From Caldilineales bacterium (GTDB lineage: Bacteria; Chloroflexota; Anaerolineae; JAAEKA01), in NCBI GenBank assembly GCA_021463315.1, contig JAJTXO010000223.1:1-6618 (forward strand): DNA of 6,618 nt. Reading direction: 5' to 3'. Under the pieces are notes generated by a model, which did not search any database, had not been told where the DNA came from, and saw only the letters and a list, made by a program, of their open reading frames with translations. The position numbers and the translations under genes are program-made. Of the stretch, positions 5,998 through 6,618 are shown one piece after another. The number at the start of each line of letters is the position of its first letter. Positions within the stretch are counted from its first letter, which is position 1.

Positions 5998-6436
5998 ATC
6001 CAGTCTCAGCAACAACGGACCCCCTCATCAGGCACGCCGCGGCGAGTTGCACCCTCGGCGTGGAGGCCGCGCCCAGCGCAAACCTGATGGGGACCCTGGC
6101 CAAACGACCCTGTGTCAGCAGCGGGCCGCGTGACCGGAGATGAAACGGTCCGCGGTCGCTGGCCGGCGGCAGGGCTGAACGATCTTGTGCTGGTGACAAA
6201 GGCGTGGTGAAGCTGCGTCGCGCCTGCCAGGCGGCGCTGCATCGCCACGCGATGACGTGCTGAATCACTAGGGGCTGTAGCCCACGGCTGCGCTGCGCCC
6301 AGGCGCTGCGCGCCGCATTCAAGGCAACTTCCTGGCCGCAATGACGATGAAAAGCGGCGCAGTGGCGGCAAAAAAGCCACCGTTGACCCCAATGCGAACG
6401 AAATCGACATGGGGCATTGACTAGAAAGATTAAGAC
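5998..6436 (-). other. Non-coding leader or possible small RNA upstream of recX
   Basis: This is the 439 bp between the predicted transcription start (about 6436) and the terminator stem. I see no convincing gene. The minus-strand frame in phase with recX has no recognisable domain, and a 32-codon frame (ATG 6410 to stop at 6315) has no ribosome binding site. Local hairpins are visible, for example GGCGC/GCGCC (6302-6314) and GTGGC/GCCAC (6362-6380). Together with the flanking promoter and terminator it forms a possible transcription unit of about 475 nt. I checked by eye for the RNase P, tmRNA, SRP and 6S hallmarks and found none. It may be an unrecognised RNA, a long recX leader, or decayed sequence. 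Confidence 0.35.
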
Positions 6437-6442
6437 ACCATT

Positions 6443-6471
6443 AGTGTACATCAGGAAGCGATAAAAATCAA
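6443..6471 (-). promoter_or_regulatory. Promoter upstream of recX leader
   Basis: On the minus strand TTGATT (6466-6471) is followed after exactly 17 bp by TACACT (6443-6448). The surrounding stretch (6421-6480) is clearly AT-richer than the rest of the window, as expected for a promoter. It is the best promoter candidate for the recX-rny transcript. Confidence 0.55.
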
Positions 6472-6547
6472 GTCGAATTTGGCAGCGCGTGCAAAAAGCC
6501 GGCCTTTTAACCGCGAACAGGCCAAAGCATGGCAGATCTCGCCAGAT

Positions 6548-6618
6548 CATGCAGCCGTCGCCGCGATCTCAAGGGCGTCCCGCCCGGCCATGCAGCCGTC
6601 GCCGCGATCTCAAGGGCG
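6548..6618. repeat. Tandem repeat array (right edge), 41-bp period, cut by the window
   Basis: A 30-bp segment beginning CATGCAGCCGTCGCCGCGAT at 6548 recurs identically at 6589 up to the end of the window, giving a 41-bp period. The unit contains AGGGCGTCCCGCCCGGCC (6572-6589), the reverse complement of the core of the left array (5-22 and 95-112). The array probably continues beyond the window. No coding signal was seen. Confidence 0.75.

Noticed and set aside
3548..5998. Two long plus-strand open frames (3548-4897 and 4907-5998) opposite rny and recX
   Set aside because: Antisense to two genes with intact family motifs; the translations are Leu/His/Gln-rich with no domain, and one reads straight through the 3579-3622 hairpin.
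6315..6410. A 32-codon minus-strand frame in the recX leader
   Set aside because: No ribosome binding site and no recognisable similarity; the hydrophobic look is not enough.
6493..6508. Terminator-like AAAAAGCCGGCCTTTT
   Set aside because: The stem is only about five mostly A-T pairs around a GC centre, too weak to call.
5924..6550. Upstream extension of the recX frame, including a zinc-ribbon-like FCRHC...HRHC stretch
   Set aside because: The extension crosses the intrinsic terminator, and its in-frame ATGs at 6450 and 6550 lie at or upstream of the predicted promoter's -10, so the predicted transcript would lack them. The cysteine pattern is too short to support a domain.

Overview
This is a high-GC bacterial chromosome segment carrying six complete housekeeping genes. 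From left to right they are thioredoxin (minus), DNA polymerase III delta' subunit holB (plus), PSP1-family ricT/yaaT (plus), spoVS (minus), RNase Y rny (minus) and recX (minus). All six were identified by family motifs read directly from the translations. The combination of holB next to ricT, a recX-rny-spoVS string, GC-rich codon use, near-consensus sigma-70/A-type promoters and SpoVS suggests a Chloroflexota-like or Firmicutes/Deinococcus-related bacterium. Chloroflexota is my best guess, but the taxonomy is inference and cannot be settled from the window.

Layout: 1-180 is a GC-rich tandem and inverted repeat array lying just downstream of the thioredoxin gene. The 179-bp gap 519-697 is a divergent promoter region with two near-consensus promoters, one for trxA and one for holB. 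holB and ricT follow as a likely operon. At 2802-3043 ricT and spoVS converge on a bidirectional intrinsic terminator, next to three direct copies of a 14-nt motif. spoVS is separated from rny by 354 bp that hold a very long perfect hairpin (3579-3622) and a possible spoVS promoter. recX and rny are 60 bp apart and probably co-transcribed. The 624 bp upstream of recX have no convincing gene. They do hold a promoter (6443-6471) and a strong intrinsic terminator (5958-5997) placed only 34 bp before the recX start codon. The right edge (6548-6618) opens a second repeat array that shares an 18-nt core, inverted, with the left array.

How the genes fit together: RNase Y is the membrane-anchored endoribonuclease that starts mRNA decay. 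In Bacillus subtilis RicT (YaaT) belongs to the Fe-S 'Y-complex' that tunes RNase Y cleavage, and spoVS lies just downstream of rny. Here ricT, spoVS and rny sit within about 3.4 kb, although ricT and rny are far apart in B. subtilis. That is the most interesting biological feature of an otherwise ordinary housekeeping region. The rest concerns replication (HolB, clamp loader), recombination control (RecX, RecA modulator) and redox homeostasis (thioredoxin). I found no convincing undescribed multi-gene system. The least explained parts are the two repeat arrays, the recX leader and the 14-nt triplicate.
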